A stretch of DNA of 64,000 nucleotides from Betaproteobacteria bacterium (lineage in GTDB: Bacteria; Pseudomonadota; Gammaproteobacteria; Burkholderiales; SG8-41), in NCBI GenBank assembly GCA_900299145.1, contig OMIN01000113.1, positions 1 through 64,000 on the forward strand, given 5' to 3'. This document shows, piece by piece, positions 26,280 through 34,719 of the stretch. Within the stretch, counting starts at the first letter, position 1. Every line of letters starts with the position of its first letter. The notes under the pieces were generated by a model, which searched no databases, had not been told where the DNA came from, and saw only the letters and a program-made list of their open reading frames with translations. A program made the position numbers and the translations under genes.

Positions 26280-26768
26280 ATGGCGCTGTCTCGTTGGGTG
26301 TTCCACGCCCTGATAGTTGGCTTCGCGTTTAGTTCACACGTCGCTTTTTCGGCTGATACCAACAAGCAGAAGGATCAGTTACGATGGATGATGCGCATTC
26401 AAGAAGCCAGCACCACTCAACCCATTGTCGACTATTGCCGAAATAACGCGCCCGACTCAGCGAAGGCCTTGGACGCTGGCTACGTAAACTATACGCGTCT
26501 TATGGAGACCGCTAGAGAGACTTGGATACAGACGCTCAGTGAAGCGGAACTAGCCAAGGCTCCGACGGCTAACGACTTAAAAGAGGCGTCAGCGAAAATT
26601 CGGGAGATTTCCGCACTGTTGATCGCTTCAGTGCGCACACATGACGCACAACGGTACTGTCCAGCGCTAGCAGCGCGGCTGAGCGCCTTTACTCCTGAAA
26701 CAGCGGCAAAATCTATTGCTGATGCACAAGCTAAGATCAATGCGGCAAGGGATCGGCTCAAGCACTAG
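26280..26768 (+). CDS. Small secreted protein of unknown function
   Basis: I do not recognise this 162-residue protein. It opens with a good signal peptide (MALSRWVFHALIVGFAFSSH, cleavage likely after VAFSA), so it is probably periplasmic. The mature part is mostly helical and Ala/Lys/Glu-rich, with two cysteines (Cys53 in VDYCRNN and one in RYCPAL) that could form a disulfide. Its base composition is less GC-rich than its neighbours, and it stands alone between gyrB and a minus-strand block. The N-terminal length and codon use support a real gene, but no partner suggests its job. Confidence 0.7.
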   Translation: MALSRWVFHALIVGFAFSSHVAFSADTNKQKDQLRWMMRIQEASTTQPIVDYCRNNAPDSAKALDAGYVNYTRLMETARETWIQTLSEAELAKAPTANDLKEASAKIREISALLIASVRTHDAQRYCPALAARLSAFTPETAAKSIADAQAKINAARDRLKH

Positions 26769-26824
26769 CGAACTTAGATGCCATCTTCAGCGTCAAGCGA
26801 TTCACTATTTTGAAGAAATGGTAT

Positions 26825-28270
26825 CTACGGGAGGGTCTTGGTTAAACAGGCCTTTCCCTTGCAATACAAATAAAGCGTATCCCCCGCCAGCCGATACTGT
26901 GCCACAACTTTAGCTGGTCGCAACTCCGCCGCATCCGGCGAATAGGAAGTCACATACCCGTTGTCCCAGGCCGCCGGTGCAAACGTTAACGCGGGTAGCG
27001 GCAAGCGCTGGAGGTTCATGTAGGCTGTCACCGATAAACCCGCCGCCGTGGTGTCGTTGCTGTATAGCGGAAACCCGACGGTTCGTTGCAAAACGGCCTT
27101 TGCGGTCCGCGCATAATTTTCACCACGGAATTTTTGTTGGTAAATCGGAAACGCCACCGTTGCCAGCACTAATTTGATCGCCACCGCTGCCCACAACCAG
27201 CGCAACGCCGTGCGCACGCCGGTCTCGCCTTGCCAAGCGATCACGACGGCGAACACTGCCGCCACTAACGGCAGAACCGGCATCACATAACGAAAATGGT
27301 TTTGCGGCGCTAACCAAAACGGGATGTAGGCCACGGAAAAAATAATTAGCGCCGTGCGCACCGGCGGTTCCGTCAGCCATGTTTTCAGAGACTCCAGCTG
27401 GCGAGCACGCCAAAGCGAGCAGAGCCACCACAGCACCAGCAACGACACCGGCGACAGCCGTAGCAACGTTTCCAGCGGATACGACACCACATTCTTGAGA
27501 TAAGCCCACCCACCCAGCGGCGCGAGCTTGTCGCCGATTTCGGCCACCAGACGGCTGTTGTGCGATTGGTCGCCGCCCGCCGCTTGCGCCCATAAAAACG
27601 GCACGGCCAATGTAGCCAATGCGATCAGCACAGGTACGGGCCGCAGCAAGAAGCCGCGCGCCTCGCGCTGGCACAGAAACACCAGCGCCGCCGCGCCTAC
27701 AAACGCATACGCAATAATACCCTTGGTGAGAAATGCAGCAGCCGTCAGCAGCAACGTACCCGTCAGCCACGCCGTGCGGCGTTGTGCCACCGACAGCCAT
27801 AGCGCCGCAATCGCGCCGAACACCAGCATCGCCAGCAGCGGATCGCGGTAACCCAGCCAGCCGCGATACAACAAAATGTCCGCAAAGGTAACGCAGATCG
27901 CCGCAGCCAGCGCCGCCAGCGCGGCATCGCGATAGAGCTGGAATACCAAGAACGCCAGCAGCAGCCCGCTGCCGGCGGTGGACAAAATCATGATCGCGCG
28001 CGTGGCGGCTGGCGCATGTTCCCAGCCCACCGCGCTGCTGAGAAGAATCACCAGCCAGTTGGCAAACACGCCGTGCTTGGCGTCGACCCCGTACATCCAC
28101 AGCCGCATCCAGTCGCCGCGCTGCCACATTTCCAGCGACGAGTTGATCAGGATGCCTTCCTCGCCGACCAGATAAAAACCCAGCGTAGGGATCGAGCTGG
28201 CCACGGCTGCGGCAAACAGCCACCAAGCGCGGCGCGCGATGCCCGGACTTAACGATTGCGGCGGCATCAT
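26825..28270 (-). CDS. GT39/ArnT-like integral membrane glycosyltransferase
   Basis: Predicted to transfer a sugar from a lipid-phosphate donor on the periplasmic face. About 481 residues with 10-12 hydrophobic helices, typical of the PMT/ArnT (GT-C) fold. The acidic segment after the first helix (EEGILINSSLEMWQRGDW) fits the catalytic loop, where GT39 enzymes have conserved acidic residues. I start at ATG 28270, which overlaps the stop of the upstream gene as ATGA; an earlier in-frame ATG at 28297 is less likely. It is the last gene of the O-acylation block. The acceptor is unknown. Confidence 0.75.
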   Translation of the reverse strand: MMPPQSLSPGIARRAWWLFAAAVASSIPTLGFYLVGEEGILINSSLEMWQRGDWMRLWMYGVDAKHGVFANWLVILLSSAVGWEHAPAATRAIMILSTAGSGLLLAFLVFQLYRDAALAALAAAICVTFADILLYRGWLGYRDPLLAMLVFGAIAALWLSVAQRRTAWLTGTLLLTAAAFLTKGIIAYAFVGAAALVFLCQREARGFLLRPVPVLIALATLAVPFLWAQAAGGDQSHNSRLVAEIGDKLAPLGGWAYLKNVVSYPLETLLRLSPVSLLVLWWLCSLWRARQLESLKTWLTEPPVRTALIIFSVAYIPFWLAPQNHFRYVMPVLPLVAAVFAVVIAWQGETGVRTALRWLWAAVAIKLVLATVAFPIYQQKFRGENYARTAKAVLQRTVGFPLYSNDTTAAGLSVTAYMNLQRLPLPALTFAPAAWDNGYVTSYSPDAAELRPAKVVAQYRLAGDTLYLYCKGKACLTKTLP

Positions 28271-29478
28271 GTGGCCGCTGCCCGGTCCGGTTTCCACAGC
28301 CCCGGTGTCACCCGCCCCGCCTCCAGCTCACGAAAAAATAGTGGCAAAACGCGCTGATAACACTCCGGATAGGCGTGGTGTTCATCGGAAAATTCTGTCG
28401 ATACGCAGCCGTACAACTCCGCAGCACCCGCATCGATAATCATCACGCGATGCTGTTTCGCCCACGCGTCCAGCGTTGCCTTGGTGCGCGCGAGGCACTC
28501 ACGCCAGCGCGCGTTACCCATCAGCGCGCGCTCAAGGCCGGGTGCGAGCGCTGGCAACACAAAAATCATTTGCCCGCCTTTGGCCGCGAAGCGCCCGGCG
28601 CTTTCGCCCAGGTGCTGCAAATAAGCCGCGTTAGGATGGCCCTCGGCTGCGCACAGCAGCTTGGTGTATTTGGAACTGGGCGCGGCCGCCGCGGCCGCCA
28701 AAGTCGCCGCCTGCGCGGCGGACAGTCGGCTATCGTTGGCGAATGTCCAGCTGCCATCGTAACGATAGCCCCGGCACAGTCCGCGATTAATCACGTCGAA
28801 ATCCCGAGCCACGGTCACTGCTGCGCCATCGGCACAGCGGTATTCCGCGCCGCCGGCCTCAAAGAGGGATTGCTGTAAGTATCTGATTTTATTGTCGTTT
28901 TTTAGTGCGCCGGAAAACACGCCCGCGAGCGTCGACACACGCGGCCACGACAACGCGTCTTCCAGCCGCTTCACCAGCGGCACGGCCTTTTCCGCGGCAT
29001 AGGCTTTTGGCACCGACGCAGGCGACAAATCAGCCTCGCCCACCGCGCCCGGCTGATACAGATTGCCCACCGACCAATCCAGCCCCGCCAGCATCCAGCG
29101 CACGCCGCTGGCGAAATGCTGCTCGACGTAACGAGCCTCGGCGGCTATCGCCCCCGTCGGATTGCCGGTTACCGTCAGGTTGTAAACACGCCACGACGCG
29201 GGCAGCACGGCGGGCGTCACGCCCATCAACGTGGACGACCCCAGCACCAGCGCGTTGATGTCCGGCAGCCGGTCCGCCAGCCGCAGCACCTTGAACGGCC
29301 CGCTGCCGCCCACCGGCGGCGCATACGTCACACCGCGCGTGGCCTGTTGCCATTCGGAGGCGGCACGCGTAACCGCCAGATTGCCGAGGCCACGGTCGCC
29401 CAGTTTCAGATTCGCCGCGAGGATCAACGCCAGCGTCAGCCCCAGCACGCCCGTCAGCACGAAAAGATAGCGCCGCAT
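28267..29478 (-). CDS. SGNH-hydrolase-like membrane-anchored protein (AlgX/DltD type), copy A
   Basis: Likely partner of the neighbouring MBOAT protein in O-acyl transfer to a polysaccharide outside the membrane. 403 residues from ATG 29478, which overlaps the MBOAT stop by one base; the open frame upstream is not used. One N-terminal membrane helix (about residues 4-22) is followed by a periplasmic domain. Its block I is VLGSSTLMG with Ser81/82, and its C-terminal block is D365-x-x-H368 (SDEHHAYPEC). These fit the Ser-Asp-His set of SGNH enzymes. It is a paralogue of the protein at 31064-32281: both share ATRGVTYAPP, RGxCxGxRYDGSWTFA and APSSxxxxxLC. The exact acceptor is not deducible. Confidence 0.75.
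   Translation of the reverse strand: MRRYLFVLTGVLGLTLALILAANLKLGDRGLGNLAVTRAASEWQQATRGVTYAPPVGGSGPFKVLRLADRLPDINALVLGSSTLMGVTPAVLPASWRVYNLTVTGNPTGAIAAEARYVEQHFASGVRWMLAGLDWSVGNLYQPGAVGEADLSPASVPKAYAAEKAVPLVKRLEDALSWPRVSTLAGVFSGALKNDNKIRYLQQSLFEAGGAEYRCADGAAVTVARDFDVINRGLCRGYRYDGSWTFANDSRLSAAQAATLAAAAAAPSSKYTKLLCAAEGHPNAAYLQHLGESAGRFAAKGGQMIFVLPALAPGLERALMGNARWRECLARTKATLDAWAKQHRVMIIDAGAAELYGCVSTEFSDEHHAYPECYQRVLPLFFRELEAGRVTPGLWKPDRAAAT
28875..28903 (+). repeat. Dispersed AT-rich motif, copy inside SGNH gene A
   Basis: Reads GTAAGTATCTGATTTTATTG then a T-rich tail, one mismatch to the consensus TAAGTATYTGTTTTTATTG. It lies inside coding sequence, antisense to the gene. An excellent match in an otherwise GC-rich gene, so unlikely to be chance. 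Confidence 0.65.
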
Positions 29479-31034
29479 CAAAACTGGAAGTACAAAAATT
29501 CCGACTGCCGATGCAGATTGACAATCGACGCCAGTGCGACACACGCCGCGATCAGCGCAAACACCACCGTTGGCCGCCATGCCAAAAGCCGCGCGGGCCG
29601 CATGTCCGGCGGCAGCAGCAGCGCCATCAGCGGAAAGCCGCGCGCCATGATTTGCTGCGTGTTCGGCGCAAACCACACCACTGCGAGAAGAATCACGATC
29701 CAGTTAATCAGCCCGGCGGGCACCAAGCCGCGCGAGTCAGTAAAGGCAACACCATACCCTGACAACCATTGTCCGAGTAATCCCCACTTCGGGAGCCAGT
29801 GATCCGGCAGCGCAAAACCGTTCAAGCCTGCCATGCCCTTCAACATCGCCGTGGCTGTGGCCATGCTGTCGGCACGAAACACCACCCAGCCAGCGACCAC
29901 CGCAAGGAAGGTGATGATGCATGCCAGCGCATTGCCCCAACGCGTAGACCGCGTCAAATCATGACCCATGCTTACGCGCAACGCAAGCCAGCCGTGATTC
30001 ACGCACAGATAGAAACCGTGCAGCGCACCCCACGCCAGGAACGTCCAGCCCGCACCATGCCACAGCCCGCCCAGCAGCATGGTCACCAACAGATTGATGT
30101 AGCGCCGCGCTGGCCCCCTACGATTGCCGCCCAGCGGCACATACAGGTAATCGCGCAAAAAGCGCGACAGCGTGATGTGCCAGCGCCGCCAGAAATCGAT
30201 GATGTTGAGCGCTTTATACGGCGAATGAAAATTGATCGGCAGACGCACGCCGAAAATCAGCGACAGCCCCACGGCCATGTCGGAGTAGCCCGAGAAATCG
30301 AAATACAACTGGAACGTATACGCCAGCGCGCCACCCCACGCCTCCAGAAACGTCGGCGCAATGCCCGCCGCGGGCAGGCCGAATAGCGGGGATACGTACA
30401 CCGCAATGCCGTCGGCCAGCATGACTTTCTTGAAGAGGCCAATAAAGAATATCGTCAGCCCCGCCGCCACATTGCCGGCGTCAATACGGTAAGTTTCGGC
30501 GCGCGCGAACTGCGGCATCATTTCCGCGTGATGCAAGATCGGCCCGGCGATGAGATGCGGAAAATAGGTGACGAACAGACAGTAGTGGACGAAGTTGTAT
30601 TCCTTCACCTTGCCCTGCCAGGTGTCCACCAGAAAAGCAATCTGCGTGAACGTGAAAAACGAAATCCCCAGCGGCAGAATGATTTCCACCTGCGGCGGTG
30701 CGGTACCGAAAGCGGTGGCGATGTTGGACAGAAAGAAGTTGCAGTACTTGTAGTAAGCCAGCAGCGCAATGTTGATAGTGATGGCCGCGATCAGCAGCCG
30801 TTTCTTCCTGGCGGGATCTGCTGCGCGCGCCATGGCGAAGCCGGCGAAATAGTTGCCGACAATGGACGCCAGCAGCAACGCCACATAGGCCGGGTTCCCC
30901 CAGCCGTAAAAAAATAATGACGCTGCTGCCAGCCATCCCGCCGCCAGCAAGGTGCTCACGCGCGCGAACAGGAAGAACAGCGCAAAGGCGACCGGCAGGA
31001 ACAGGAGAATGAAGGCGTGGGAGTTAAACAGCAT
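29478..31034 (-). CDS. MBOAT-family O-acyltransferase (AlgI-like)
   Basis: Membrane-bound O-acyltransferase, expected to move acetyl or acyl groups across the membrane for attachment to a glycan. The 518-residue polytopic protein carries the AlgI/DltB signatures YFPHLIAGPI, FDFSGYSDMAVGLSLIFG, FWRRWHITLSRFLRDYLYVP and GGLWHGAGWTF. His326 in the last is the likely catalytic histidine. It lies between two paralogous SGNH-domain proteins on the same strand, the usual pairing of MBOAT with an SGNH partner but doubled. The nearby amino-sugar and glycosyltransferase genes suggest an O-antigen or exopolysaccharide substrate. Confidence 0.93.
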   Translation of the reverse strand: MLFNSHAFILLFLPVAFALFFLFARVSTLLAAGWLAAASLFFYGWGNPAYVALLLASIVGNYFAGFAMARAADPARKKRLLIAAITINIALLAYYKYCNFFLSNIATAFGTAPPQVEIILPLGISFFTFTQIAFLVDTWQGKVKEYNFVHYCLFVTYFPHLIAGPILHHAEMMPQFARAETYRIDAGNVAAGLTIFFIGLFKKVMLADGIAVYVSPLFGLPAAGIAPTFLEAWGGALAYTFQLYFDFSGYSDMAVGLSLIFGVRLPINFHSPYKALNIIDFWRRWHITLSRFLRDYLYVPLGGNRRGPARRYINLLVTMLLGGLWHGAGWTFLAWGALHGFYLCVNHGWLALRVSMGHDLTRSTRWGNALACIITFLAVVAGWVVFRADSMATATAMLKGMAGLNGFALPDHWLPKWGLLGQWLSGYGVAFTDSRGLVPAGLINWIVILLAVVWFAPNTQQIMARGFPLMALLLPPDMRPARLLAWRPTVVFALIAACVALASIVNLHRQSEFLYFQF

Positions 31035-31063
31035 GAGTCATTATCGCATTCCGCAAAACTTGC

Positions 31064-32281
31064 TCATAACCTCGGCCTGTACAAACCAGACGCCACAACA
31101 CCCGCCTCGCGATCCCGCCAATAACGCGACAGCACCCGGGCATGACATTCCGGCCAGGCGTGATTTTCATCAAGAAACTCGCCGGCCACACAGCCAAAAT
31201 GTTCGGACGCCGCCGCGTCGATCACCGTCACGCTGTATTCCTTCGCCCATGCCGTCAACGCGGTCTTGGTGCGCGCAAGGCAGCGGCCAACGGCCGGCAC
31301 CTTGAACATCTCGGCTTCCAACCCCGGCAGCAGCGGCGGCAGCACAAATACCACATGCCCGCCCGCCGCACGCATCCGATGTGCAAATTCGCCCAGCCGT
31401 TGCAGATGGCGCGAGTTGGGTTCGCCCTGCGTGCTGCACAAAAAGCGCACGAATTGCGAACTGGGCGCGGCCATGGCTTGTGCTTTCACACGGGCACGCG
31501 CTTCGCTCAGATGTTCTTCGCTGGCAAAAGTCCAACTGCCATCGTATCGAAAACCGAGGCAGGTACCGCGCCCGATCACGTCGAAATCGCGCGCGGGCAT
31601 GCCGTCTGGACAACGGTATTCGGCACTGCTCCCCTCAAAAAACGTTTGCCGGAAGTCAGCCCACGGCGCATTGCTGCGAAACACCCCGGAAAGCGCTTTG
31701 CCGAGCACGGCGATTTTTGGTGCGGACAGGGCGTCTTTGATTTTGCTGGCGAACGGCACCGCCGCCGCGCCATAGCCCTCCAGTTGTTGGGCGGGCGCTA
31801 AATCGAGGGTCCCGGCGTCACCGGGTTGATAAATCACGCCGATGGCCCAATCCAGCCCGATCAAAAAACTTTTAATGTGGTGAAATTGCTTTTCAACAAA
31901 CTCCGCTTCACCGATTACCGCCGCCGTGCTGTTGGCGGTAAGCGTGAAGTTATACGGGCGGCGCCCCTGCGGAAACATCGCGTCGGTTACGCCCATTAAC
32001 GACGATGCGCCCAGTACCAGTGTGTCGATCTCTGCCGCGCGATCCGCGAGGCGCAGCGCCTTGAACGGCCGGGAATTCGTCATCGGCGGTGCATAGGTCA
32101 CGCCACGTGTCGTCTGCTGCCATGCGCTGGCCTTTTGCAGCACGTCCAGACTGCCCAGCGCACGCTCGCCCAGCGCTAGATTGAGCGCCAGAATCCCGCT
32201 CAGCACGGCCGCAAAAAACCCAATAAAAACAGATAGATAGCGCCTAACCGCAAACCCTGACGATGGCGTTGTGGTCGTCAT
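31064..32281 (-). CDS. SGNH-hydrolase-like membrane-anchored protein (AlgX/DltD type), copy B
   Basis: Paralogue of the protein at 28267-29478 on the other side of the MBOAT gene. 405 residues: one N-terminal membrane helix (about 15-35), then a periplasmic domain with block I VLGASSLMG (Ser93/94) and a C-terminal D371-x-x-H374 (LDENHAWPEC). Both copies share RGVTYAPP, RYDGSWTFA and HLxxLGE segments, so they arose by duplication, but they have diverged strongly. One may transfer the acyl group and the other bind or edit, or they may act on two acceptors. That is inference from the pairing only. Confidence 0.75.
   Translation of the reverse strand: MTTTTPSSGFAVRRYLSVFIGFFAAVLSGILALNLALGERALGSLDVLQKASAWQQTTRGVTYAPPMTNSRPFKALRLADRAAEIDTLVLGASSLMGVTDAMFPQGRRPYNFTLTANSTAAVIGEAEFVEKQFHHIKSFLIGLDWAIGVIYQPGDAGTLDLAPAQQLEGYGAAAVPFASKIKDALSAPKIAVLGKALSGVFRSNAPWADFRQTFFEGSSAEYRCPDGMPARDFDVIGRGTCLGFRYDGSWTFASEEHLSEARARVKAQAMAAPSSQFVRFLCSTQGEPNSRHLQRLGEFAHRMRAAGGHVVFVLPPLLPGLEAEMFKVPAVGRCLARTKTALTAWAKEYSVTVIDAAASEHFGCVAGEFLDENHAWPECHARVLSRYWRDREAGVVASGLYRPRL
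32221..32241 (-). repeat. Dispersed AT-rich motif, copy inside SGNH gene B
   Basis: Minus-strand reading CTATCTATCTGTTTTTATTG; matches the 3' part of the consensus (TCTGTTTTTATTG) exactly. It lies in the N-terminal membrane-helix codons of the gene, sense orientation. Confidence 0.5.
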
Positions 32282-32309
32282 GAATCACAGCCGCTGCCGG
32301 CGTCAGGCG

Positions 32310-33425
32310 TTACTGCCCTGGCCACGCATTGCACGCGGCGATCACCGCGTCCACTTCGGCCTCGCGCATCACCGGGCTCACGGGAATGCTCAACACCTCA
32401 CGGTGAATGGCTTCGGTGAGCGGATAGTACCGCTCGCGCCATTCGCCATACGCCTGCTGATGATGCGGCGGCAGCGGGTAATGAATCAGCGTGCCGATGC
32501 CGGCGCCGGCGAGGTGCCTTTGCAGCGCGTCGCGCGCCGGGCTGCGCACCACGAATACATGCCACACCGGCTCGTTGCCTTCGCCCGTCACAGGCAGTGT
32601 GATTTGCGGATGGCGGATCTCGTTGAGATAGCGCGCGGCGATGTCGCGCCGACGCTGGTTATCGGCATCAAGCCGCGTGAGTTTCACGCGCAGCAGTGCC
32701 GCCTGCAATTCATCAAGACGGCTATTCACCCCTTTGTAGAGATTCTCGTATTTCTTGTGTGACCCGTAATTGCGCAATGCACGTAACGTGTCCGCCAGTG
32801 CGCTGTCGTTGGTGGTCACCGCGCCTGCGTCACCCAGCGCGCCGAAATTTTTGCTCGGGAAAAAGCTGTGGCCGCTGGCATCCCCCAGCGCGCCAGCGCA
32901 AATGCCCGCATGCCGCGCGCCCTGCGCCTGCGCGCTGTCTTCCAGTACCTTCAAACCATGCTTGCGCGCCACGGCGTTGATCGCCGTCATATTCACGGTC
33001 TGGCCGTAAAGATGCACCGGCAGAATGGCCCGCGTGCGCCCGCTTAAATAGCTCTCGATGAGCGCCGCATCGAGATTGAACGTCTTATCCGGCTCCACCA
33101 GCACCGGCGTCAACCCGTTTTCGGTGATGGCGAGAATCGTCGCGATATACGTGTTGGCCGGCACGATGACTTCATCGCCCGGCTTCAGCGCGCCCAGCTC
33201 CAGCCACGCCCGCAGCACCAGCACCAGCGCTTCCAGCCCGTTGCCGACGCCGATGCAATGACGCGTGCCGCAGTAGGCCGCGTACTCCGCTTCAAACGCT
33301 TCGACTTCCCTGCCCAGCACATACCAGCCGCTGTCGAGCACGCGAGTGAAAGCGGCGATCAGCGCTTCACGGTCACGCGCGTTGATGCCGCCGAGATCGA
33401 GAAACGGGATATTCAAATTATTCAA
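32310..33425 (-). CDS. DegT/DnrJ/EryC1-family dTDP-3-keto-sugar transaminase
   Basis: PLP enzyme that aminates a keto-sugar nucleotide, most like the FdtB/QdtB group making dTDP-3-amino-3,6-dideoxyhexoses. 371 residues with [22 protein letters not shown] (Asp163 for the pyridine nitrogen) and [15 protein letters not shown], whose Lys192 should hold PLP. The only start giving the full N-terminus ([11 protein letters not shown]) is TTG at 33425, which lies inside a copy of the AT-rich repeat. The sugar acetyltransferase and ketoisomerase genes directly upstream match the next and previous steps. Confidence 0.92.
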   Translation of the reverse strand: MNNLNIPFLDLGGINARDREALIAAFTRVLDSGWYVLGREVEAFEAEYAAYCGTRHCIGVGNGLEALVLVLRAWLELGALKPGDEVIVPANTYIATILAITENGLTPVLVEPDKTFNLDAALIESYLSGRTRAILPVHLYGQTVNMTAINAVARKHGLKVLEDSAQAQGARHAGICAGALGDASGHSFFPSKNFGALGDAGAVTTNDSALADTLRALRNYGSHKKYENLYKGVNSRLDELQAALLRVKLTRLDADNQRRRDIAARYLNEIRHPQITLPVTGEGNEPVWHVFVVRSPARDALQRHLAGAGIGTLIHYPLPPHHQQAYGEWRERYYPLTEAIHREVLSIPVSPVMREAEVDAVIAACNAWPGQ

Positions 33426-33441
33426 TAAAACAGATACTTAC
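33424..33441 (-). repeat. Dispersed AT-rich motif, copy spanning a stop and a start codon
   Basis: Minus-strand reading GTAAGTATCTGTTTTATT, differing from TAAGTATYTGTTTTTATTG by one T. It fills the 12-base gap between two genes: its TAA is the stop of the acetyltransferase and its TTG end is the transaminase start. Confidence 0.75.
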
Positions 33442-33911
33442 GGTTGGCCACGAACAACAACGCGCGCCGGATTGCCCACCACCGTGGCTCCCGCCGGCAC
33501 GTCGCGCGTTACCACAGCCCCCGCGCCGACCAGCGCATTTTCGCCTATGGTGACACCGCCCAGCACAGTAGCGTTGGCGCCGATGGAAGCACCGTTGCGG
33601 ATCACGATGGGTTGAAACGCTGCCGGATACTGTTTCGAGCGGGGATATTTATCGTTGGTGAAGGTTGCGTTGGGGCCGATGAACACGTCGTTACCCACGC
33701 GCATGCCGTCCCACAAATACACGCCGCATTTGAGCGTCACACGGTCGCCGATCACCACATCGTTTTCGACAAAGCAGTGCGCATTGAGATTGCAATTGCG
33801 GCCGATTTTCGCGCCGGCCAGCACCACGGTGTGCTGCCACACTTGCGTGCCCTCGCCGACATGGGGTGTCTGCACCTCGGCGGTGGGGTGGATATGCTTC
33901 GTCGGCGTCAT
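33438..33911 (-). CDS. Hexapeptide-repeat sugar N-acetyltransferase (QdtC/FdtC-like)
   Basis: Expected to acetylate the 3-amino group of a dTDP-amino sugar using acetyl-CoA. The 157-residue protein is almost entirely left-handed beta-helix: repeats such as [38 protein letters not shown] and the C-terminal [20 protein letters not shown]. It overlaps the ketoisomerase gene upstream by 4 bases and is followed by the transaminase, an operon order common in dTDP-Fuc3NAc/Qui3NAc pathways. Which sugar is made cannot be told. Confidence 0.88.
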   Translation of the reverse strand: MTPTKHIHPTAEVQTPHVGEGTQVWQHTVVLAGAKIGRNCNLNAHCFVENDVVIGDRVTLKCGVYLWDGMRVGNDVFIGPNATFTNDKYPRSKQYPAAFQPIVIRNGASIGANATVLGGVTIGENALVGAGAVVTRDVPAGATVVGNPARVVVRGQP

Positions 33912-34306
33912 CGGCTGGCGGCTTTGAAAGCGTCGTAGTTACGAATGTAATCCGATTCGTCATACCAGTCGTCCGCCAACACCAGCAACACGCAGCCCTT
34001 GGAAAACTCGAACATCTCGTGCCATACCATGGGGTCGAGCAACAGGCCCTGCGTGTTACGTGAAAGCGTGACCGTTTCCTGCGCGCGTCCATCGTCCAGC
34101 AATACCTTGCACGTGCCCGACAGGCACACCATCAGTTGCCGCAGCTTGTGGTGCGCGTGCCGGCCACGCCGCGCCCCCGCCAGCGTGCCGTAGATATAGT
34201 AAACACGCTTGACGGGAAACGGCACGTTGCGCCCCGCTTCCAGCGCGACCAGCATGCCCAAATGGTCACCGCGTTCGTCAAAATCGATCATGCGCGCAAT
34301 GCTCAT
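33908..34306 (-). CDS. dTDP-4-keto-6-deoxyhexose 3,4-ketoisomerase (FdtA/QdtA, WxcM-like cupin)
   Basis: Isomerises dTDP-4-keto-6-deoxyglucose to the 3-keto sugar that the transaminase then aminates. I start at ATG 34306, overlapping the GtrA gene as ATGA; 132 residues. It has the cupin signature [18 protein letters not shown] (metal/active-site histidines around residues 50-55) and [13 protein letters not shown], both typical of FdtA. No rmlA or rmlB gene for the precursor is in the window. Confidence 0.9.
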   Translation of the reverse strand: MSIARMIDFDERGDHLGMLVALEAGRNVPFPVKRVYYIYGTLAGARRGRHAHHKLRQLMVCLSGTCKVLLDDGRAQETVTLSRNTQGLLLDPMVWHEMFEFSKGCVLLVLADDWYDESDYIRNYDAFKAASR

Positions 34307-34719
34307 GAACGGGGTGACTCCGCAAGGCGTATGCTCCAGCGCGAGCCCAGATAATTCACCGGCAACATCAGCGCGGCCGTGATGAATATCGCCACGCGCG
34401 CGTGCAGCCCCAGGTGTTCGATCAACGCGCTGTTCAACAACGTTCCCGCGAATCCGCTTATGCCGGCGAACAGCGCGAAAACGCCAAAGCGCCGCCATGA
34501 TAACGCGGCATTAAACACATGACGCGCATACGAAAAATACCCCCACACGATGCCCGCGGCGTAGGCCAGTACATAAGCGGACGTGTGATGCATCACAAAC
34601 AGCGCTGCTTGATATACCGCGATAGAAAAAAGCGTGTTGATCGCGCCCGCCACCACGTAGCGGGCCACGGAGCCAAACCGCGATTCGTGCCCGGCCATTG
34701 CGTTACTTGTGTTACTCAT
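34303..34719 (-). CDS. GtrA-like membrane protein
   Basis: Small four-helix membrane protein of about 138 residues from ATG 34719 (MSNTSNAMAGHESRFGS). GtrA proteins are thought to flip undecaprenyl-phosphate-linked sugars across the inner membrane. The hydrophobic pattern RYVVAGAINTLFSIAVYQAA, YFSYARHVFN and a C-terminal NYLGSRWSIR segment fits the family. It overlaps the upstream GT2 gene by 8 bases, the GtrA-GtrB pairing seen in O-antigen glucosylation. Confidence 0.88.
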   Translation of the reverse strand: MSNTSNAMAGHESRFGSVARYVVAGAINTLFSIAVYQAALFVMHHTSAYVLAYAAGIVWGYFSYARHVFNAALSWRRFGVFALFAGISGFAGTLLNSALIEHLGLHARVAIFITAALMLPVNYLGSRWSIRLAESPRS

